Source: Rhodococcus sp040643435 (lineage in GTDB: Bacteria; Actinomycetota; Actinomycetes; Mycobacteriales; Mycobacteriaceae). Taken from it: 64,000 nucleotides of DNA. A program made the position numbers and the translations under genes. Location: the NCBI RefSeq assembly GCF_040643435.1, contig NZ_JBEYUH010000004.1, forward strand, positions 186,001-250,000, in the 5' to 3' direction. How positions within the stretch are numbered: position 1 is the stretch's first letter; every line of letters starts with the position of its first letter. The notes under the pieces were generated by a model, which saw only the letters and a program-made list of their open reading frames with translations, did no database searches and was not told the origin of the DNA. This document shows positions 59,945 to 64,000 of the stretch, piece by piece.

Positions 59945-60135
59945 GCGTCAGTCCGGCTCGGACCGTGTCCGTCCACTGTGTTGCCCTTGCGCCCGCCGGT
60001 CATGATCCGTTGATCTATCGCGATAGCCTCCAAGGGATCGAGTTGTGATCGAGGGCGGCATCGAGGATCGCAGCGATGGTGGCGAGCAGCACGCTTCATG
60101 ACTCTTCCGCGATTTCCAGGACCTCATGCGGTGGG

Positions 60136-61290
60136 TCACTCGTAGAGCGAGTTCCCTCCACGCCAATCATGGTCGTCCTCGGTAGGGCTGCCGAGGAATT
60201 CCTCAGGGTGCTGCCCGTAAGACGAGGTCCCCCATTCCGCAGCTGTCCGGTGGGAGAACCGGATGTCGTCGATATTCGATGGAGCGCCGTACGGGATACT
60301 GCCGTCTTGCCGAGAACCGGTCCTGCGTCCAGGGGTCCCCTTCGAACGCGACTTCTGGTTCTGGCGACGCAAAGCGGTGTCGGAGGGCGAGGTCTTCTTG
60401 CCGATCCGGACCAGGCGTAGTGGCTGCGCAGCACCGCTTCCAGTACGGGTTCTGTCGATGTATCGACCGAGTTCGCGCGCCAGGCTGGTGCTGCACCTCG
60501 GACAGGGGCTCAGATGGCTGCGGTAGGCGTCTGCAGCCATGCACCGGTGGGTGGCGTTCCGGCCATCCCTGCATCGTGCCGAGGCGTGAAAAACCCCGCT
60601 GCCGCGAATGACGAAGACTTGTCGACGTGCGATCGAGACCGCTTCGCGCAGTTCTGCTTCACTCAGGCGTCGCGGAGGTGAGCTTCGGAGTTGCTTGTGC
60701 GTGGCGGACAACCTCGTACCGGTTCTCGAAGCAACAGACCGCGGTGCGTGAGGTCTGGGGGTGTCGGTCTGAGTCGTAGCGGTGTGTGGCACGACGCTGG
60801 CAACCTCGGGCGCGGAACTGGGTGGCCTTGTGGGAGTCCTGCTGGGCGTTGCTGCCGGTGTCTTCTGGGCGGGATTCTCGACGTCGAGGAGTGCCTGGCT
60901 GAATCGACTGCGATATCCGTGTGCGAATTCGTTGAAGCTGTCGCCAAGATTGTGAAACGCCTGAGCCAGAGCGATGCAGGCGGATTTGCTCTGCATGGTC
61001 TTCGAGTGCGAAGCGAACAATTCGTGGCTGCCGGGCTGCTGCCCTTCTCCGGAACCGTTCGTCCGTTCGTAGATGCGCAGTTCCCAGCCGGAAGCAACCG
61101 ACTTGATGGCGTAGTGATAGCTGGGAGTGTCGGCAACATATGCGCCCTTTGGTGCGCGGGCTTCGTGGAAGCCCAATCCCGAAGGGGCGGAACGCTCGCC
61201 TGTGCGTGGGTTGCTCCGAACCTGTTTGGTGCGTTGTTCGGGCATAGAGGTTTTGCGCGACTTCGAAGTAGAGCGGACTTTGCGTGCCAT
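60136..61290 (-). CDS. hypothetical protein with a Cys/His zinc-binding-like C-terminal region
   Basis: A 384-residue protein I cannot name. The N-terminus is very basic (ARKVRSTSKSRKTS). Residues about 50-130 look folded (YHYAIKSVASGWELRIYERT). A Pro/Thr-rich linker follows. Residues about 222-270 contain VFVIRGSGVFHASARC, then HRCMAADAYRSHLSPCPRC, resembling the Cys-rich Ada-type metal-binding module. The C-terminus is polar. AAGGAG six bases before the ATG supports the start. Possibly DNA-binding. It stands in a group of poorly known genes to the right end of the window. Confidence 0.6.
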   Translation of the reverse strand: MARKVRSTSKSRKTSMPEQRTKQVRSNPRTGERSAPSGLGFHEARAPKGAYVADTPSYHYAIKSVASGWELRIYERTNGSGEGQQPGSHELFASHSKTMQSKSACIALAQAFHNLGDSFNEFAHGYRSRFSQALLDVENPAQKTPAATPSRTPTRPPSSAPEVASVVPHTATTQTDTPRPHAPRSVASRTGTRLSATHKQLRSSPPRRLSEAELREAVSIARRQVFVIRGSGVFHASARCRDGRNATHRCMAADAYRSHLSPCPRCSTSLARELGRYIDRTRTGSGAAQPLRLVRIGKKTSPSDTALRRQNQKSRSKGTPGRRTGSRQDGSIPYGAPSNIDDIRFSHRTAAEWGTSSYGQHPEEFLGSPTEDDHDWRGGNSLYE

Positions 61291-61469
61291 GCGTACTCCT
61301 TGGAAGACCCGAAGAGGCGATGCATTCCACCGGCGTCTGCCCTATTCAGGCAGGCGTGCAATTCGGCCGACATTACGCCGTTTTGCGAATAATGCCAGAG
61401 TAGATCTCACTCGCCTCGCTACTTGTGCTGCTGTGTCCGAACAGGCTTCTCGGGGCAGACAACCTATAG

Positions 61470-61521
61470 GTGAGGCTCACAACCCTTGTGGTCGACCACC
61501 CGGGTTGTGAGCCTCACTTTT
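61470..61521 (-). terminator. 16-bp hairpin after the small membrane protein gene
   Basis: A perfect 16-bp inverted repeat (61470-61485 with 61502-61517, GTGAGGCTCACAACCC and complement) has a 16-base loop that itself contains GTGG-TCGA-CCAC. TTTT follows on the plus strand only. It begins three bases after the stop of the minus-strand gene. Probably a terminator for that gene, though the T run faces the other direction. Confidence 0.6.
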
Positions 61522-61979
61522 CAGTTGTGAACCTCGTTCGCGGGAGGGACGTCGTCGCGATTGCGGGGCTTCTTCGCGACGGATGTCGACGTCAGGAACA
61601 GGATGGCCGACGAGATCGCCACCAACCACAATCCCCAGCCGATCTGGATGCCGATCGTCTCTCCGAAGAACTCGGCCGTGTGCGACGAGACGTTCATGAT
61701 GTCGTAGATCGCGATGCCGAGGCAGATCACACTCGCGGCCGGTGCGACCCACCGAATGACGTTCCCGCCGACCGGTCCGCGGGAGAACAGCGTGAACATC
61801 GCGACGGCCGCCAGCACTCCCAGGATCAACGTGATCATCCCGTCCCCCTCGAGGCCGTTCTTGGTGAAGGCCATGAAGCTCGCCCAAGGGCCGATGCTGC
61901 CGAGAATGATGCCGACGCTGGCAGCGAGTGACGCGATCAGATTTGCGTTGTAACGCTGGTCGAAATCTCGAGTACTCAT
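61521..61979 (-). CDS. small membrane protein of unknown function
   Basis: A 152-residue protein with four hydrophobic segments, starting ASLAASVGIILGSIGPWASF, then MITLILGVLAAVAMFTLF, VAPAASVICLGIAIYDIM and WGLWLVAISSAILFL. The GPW motif and spacing recall common actinobacterial four-segment proteins of unknown role. The C-terminus is polar (KPRNRDD). AGGAG six bases before the ATG. It follows the RNase H gene by 37 bases and is probably co-transcribed. Confidence 0.7.
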   Translation of the reverse strand: MSTRDFDQRYNANLIASLAASVGIILGSIGPWASFMAFTKNGLEGDGMITLILGVLAAVAMFTLFSRGPVGGNVIRWVAPAASVICLGIAIYDIMNVSSHTAEFFGETIGIQIGWGLWLVAISSAILFLTSTSVAKKPRNRDDVPPANEVHN

Positions 61980-62016
61980 TGGTTCTCCTGGTTGTGGTTC
62001 GCGGATTGTTTTGGGG

Positions 62017-62865
62017 TCAGGCAGTTTCGGGAAGCACGTTCTTCAGCGAAGCAACGATGTTGTTCGCGATCGCCGATGCGACCTCCGGCGAAACATTCGC
62101 GTCGTGGCAACGCCGCGCCGCGACCGCCAGTCGATCGGCGACTTCGTTGAGGGGGTGTCCGCTGTGCCCGCGTACCCACGAGAACTCGACGGTACGACCC
62201 TTGATCCGATTCCGGATCCGTTCCACGACGTCCACGATCTCGGGGCGACCTTCGTAGGTGCCTTCGAGGCAGGCGAGGGCGAGCCGGCTGTCGGTGAGGA
62301 TGTGCAACTTGGGATTCGAGAAGCGGCAGATTGCCATGTGGATGGCCAGGAGTTCACCTTCGAGGATTGAGCGAGCGTCGCACGCCATCCGCATCTGGTG
62401 CACGCCGGTATCGGATACGCAGCCCAGTCCCGTGCCGCGACGGTTCTTGGCCTTCGACGCGTCGGTCGCCACCACCAGCGGCGGACGTGCCTCGAGTTCT
62501 GCCTCGCGGCGTGCTTCGTCCGCTGCGAGCAAGGCCGCGACGTGTGCCCCGATGGTGTCGGATGCGCGTGAGAGAAGGATGCCGAACGGACCGAAGGCCG
62601 TGTCGACGAACTGCACGGCCGGGAAGGACTCGGCGACGTTCTTCAAGGTGCGGCGCAGCGCGCTGTCCGAGATGTGGACCCGGGTAGGAGAGGTCCGCGC
62701 CTTCGCGTACAGCGCGTCGAACGCGTCGAGACCGAGGAGCAGGCGGTCGGTCTCGGAGTCTCCGTCGCGGGTGAGCAGGACGACGTCGTCGTCGGTTGCG
62801 ATCGCGGCGCAGATCTGCGGTCCTGCGTCGCTGCAGGTCTCCCTGATGTGGATGGCGGCGAGCAT
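62017..62865 (-). CDS. RNase H-fold protein (ribonuclease HI-like domain at C-terminus)
   Basis: A 282-residue protein. Residues about 128-262 form an RNase HI-like domain with all key acidic residues visible: VVATDASKAKNRRGTG (first Asp), EGELLAIHMAI (Glu), HILTDSRLALACL (Asp) and WVRGHSGHPLNEVADRL (His and Asp). The N-terminal half is a separate domain I do not recognise. ATG at 62865 is preferred over one 12 codons upstream because GAGGAGG lies seven bases before it. It may cut RNA in RNA-DNA hybrids. Divergent from the HTH protein gene. Confidence 0.78.
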   Translation of the reverse strand: MLAAIHIRETCSDAGPQICAAIATDDDVVLLTRDGDSETDRLLLGLDAFDALYAKARTSPTRVHISDSALRRTLKNVAESFPAVQFVDTAFGPFGILLSRASDTIGAHVAALLAADEARREAELEARPPLVVATDASKAKNRRGTGLGCVSDTGVHQMRMACDARSILEGELLAIHMAICRFSNPKLHILTDSRLALACLEGTYEGRPEIVDVVERIRNRIKGRTVEFSWVRGHSGHPLNEVADRLAVAARRCHDANVSPEVASAIANNIVASLKNVLPETA

Positions 62866-62935
62866 CGGATCCTCCTCGTTTTCGGGGTCGATGTCGATCA
62901 TGAAATCGGCGGCCCACGCCGTCGATGAATCGAGT

Positions 62936-62951
62936 GATAACGGGGGTTATC
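62936..62951. promoter_or_regulatory. inverted repeat between RNase H and HTH protein genes
   Basis: GATAAC-GGGG-GTTATC is a perfect 6-4-6 inverted repeat in the 177-base divergent space. It may be the operator of the HTH protein encoded to the right, or part of a promoter. No other element was fixed. Confidence 0.45.
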
Positions 62952-63042
62952 GCATCCGCGCGTGGTGGTGTCCGCCCGCTGTCGTAGATTTCGAAACGAC
63001 CGCGAACGGCCTCGGAGCAGGAAGGGAAGGAGACGCACACCC

Positions 63043-64000
63043 ATGAGTGACGAGCCCACCCTGCTCCTGTCGAAAAGCGACATTGCCGCACTTGCCGGTG
63101 TGAAACGCCCGGTCGTGACGATGTGGGCCAAGCGCTACAGCAACAGCGACCGTCCCTTCCCGACGCCGGCGCGTGTCGAAGCACGCCAGGAGAAGTTCGC
63201 CGCCGACGACGTAGTGGCCTGGCTCCGAGATCGGGGGCTCGGCAACAACGACACCCTCGCTGAGGATGTCGCCGTCTTCGCCGCGCTCGAACATCCCACC
63301 GGTGCTGATCCCGACATCGCGTTCGCCGGTCTCACCGCGCTGTTGTGCTTGAAAGCGCAGATCGGCATGTCGTTGGGCGACCTGGACGACGAGGAGATCC
63401 TCGACGAGGCCGACGACCTGGACCCCGACGACGTCTACCTGTACCGGGAGCTGTCCGACCTCGGCGAACATCTTTCGACGTATGCGCGTCACGCAGATCG
63501 GATGGCCGACGCCGCCTATACCCCGGAACATGCCTTCGAGGCGCTCATCGGGCAGCGCTTCCGGTTGCCGTTGCCCGACTGGGCCGACTCCGCCCTCGCC
63601 GAAAGTGCGCTCACGCTGTGCACGCGGGTCACGACGGCGCTGGTCTCGAGCGACAGCGTGACGTTCGTCGATCCCTCGGTCGACGGCAGCGATCTGCTGG
63701 TAGCGCTGCGTCGTGACCTCTCCGAAGATTCCGAGCCGATCGCCATCACCGGCCGCGCCGATACGGCCTCGGCTCGCCTTGCGCGACGACGACTGGCGAT
63801 CCACCGCTGGCGCCGGCACCCCAGTCCCGCAGAGGGGTTCGGGGCAGATTTCTCCCTCGACCGACCGGCCCTGTTCCTCACTCAGTACCCGTCGCCGTCC
63901 ACGCTCGGGTACACGCCCGTCGATGTGCTGTCGGAGATCGACAACATCACTGTCCAGATGGGTCCGGAGCACACGGCGGTGGTGATCGCACCGGCAAGCG
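63043..64000 (+). CDS. HTH protein with methylase-like region, cut by the window end
   Basis: ATG at 63043 with AGGAG ten bases upstream opens a frame that runs past the window end (319 codons seen, no stop). Residues about 7-65 form a helix-turn-helix of the excisionase/MerR kind: LSKSDIAALAGVKRPVVTMW, then ADDVVAWLRDRG. Later, AAYTPEHAFEALIGQRFRLP and VTFVDPSVDGSDLLVALRRD resemble the Y-T-P and D-P-x-x-G-S-G-x-L-L segments of N6-adenine DNA methylases, but the second is degenerate. It may be a methylase-derived DNA-binding protein. The function is not known. Confidence 0.65.
   Translation, partial: MSDEPTLLLSKSDIAALAGVKRPVVTMWAKRYSNSDRPFPTPARVEARQEKFAADDVVAWLRDRGLGNNDTLAEDVAVFAALEHPTGADPDIAFAGLTALLCLKAQIGMSLGDLDDEEILDEADDLDPDDVYLYRELSDLGEHLSTYARHADRMADAAYTPEHAFEALIGQRFRLPLPDWADSALAESALTLCTRVTTALVSSDSVTFVDPSVDGSDLLVALRRDLSEDSEPIAITGRADTASARLARRRLAIHRWRRHPSPAEGFGADFSLDRPALFLTQYPSPSTLGYTPVDVLSEIDNITVQMGPEHTAVVIAPAS

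Overview
The window is high-GC actinobacterial DNA that looks like a Rhodococcus (or close relative) chromosome. Pointers are the benABCD/catRABC/pcaBLRF-pcaIJ arrangement, the fused pcaL gene, IclR-type CatR and PcaR, a PadR-controlled vanABK set, a monoacylglycerol lipase of mycobacterial length, an EspG/PPE pair, F420-dependent-type proteins, and heavy use of GTG starts with 4-bp ATGA/GTGA overlaps. No insertion sequence, rRNA, CRISPR array or plasmid origin is visible. One tRNA (initiator Met) is present.

Layout. 1-3063: end of a VOC protein, a deazaflavin-dependent reductase and a UvrA-like ATPase. 3053-12822 (minus strand): benABCD, a terminator, then benK, a large LuxR-type regulator and benE. 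13213-16613: catR divergent from catABC. 16649-20549: a phosphodiesterase, two lipase/esterase genes and a LigB-type dioxygenase. 20676-22659: an ABC-F resistance-type ATPase with an 8-codon leader peptide and a Shine-Dalgarno-sequestering hairpin, followed by the stub of an MFS gene. 22633-26833: a vanABK-like cassette with a divergent PadR regulator and two matching operators. 26847-29295: LysR regulator and type II NADH dehydrogenase. 29598-36222: a tightly coupled six-gene cluster plus a 54-residue peptide gene. 36320-37823: a CurA-type reductase and a DoxX protein. 37892-44033: pcaF, pcaR, pcaL, pcaB divergent from pcaIJ. 44024-45358: AI-2E family protein and tRNA-fMet. 45458-48338: lutABC. 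48376-59944: SDRs, NTF2-like, LON-like, DUF309, EspG/PPE, FabG pair, kinase, SGNH hydrolase, eutBC. 60136-64000: poorly characterised genes including an RNase H protein and a truncated HTH protein with a methylase-like region.

How the genes work together. The window encodes a complete route from benzoate to central metabolism: BenABC and BenD make catechol; CatA, CatB and CatC give beta-ketoadipate enol-lactone; the PcaD half of PcaL, PcaIJ and PcaF finish to succinyl-CoA and acetyl-CoA. The vanABK-like genes should feed protocatechuate into pcaB/pcaL, but pcaH and pcaG, which normally sit next to pcaB, are absent from the interval where they are expected.

The most unusual content is the 29598-35892 cluster: holo-ACP synthase-like protein, carrier protein, acyl-CoA-dehydrogenase-like flavoprotein, a stand-alone class II aminoacyl-synthetase-like amino acid:[carrier protein] ligase, a DUF1839 protein and a GH2-type glycosidase. 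All junctions are 4-bp overlaps except possibly the last. It reads as a self-contained pathway that activates an amino acid on a dedicated carrier protein and oxidises it. Other notable items are a BenC reductase fused to a regulator-type FCD domain, the ABC-F leader/attenuator, the truncated MFS gene at the van cassette border, and a kinase lacking the APE glutamate with an Asn-Gly repeat tail.
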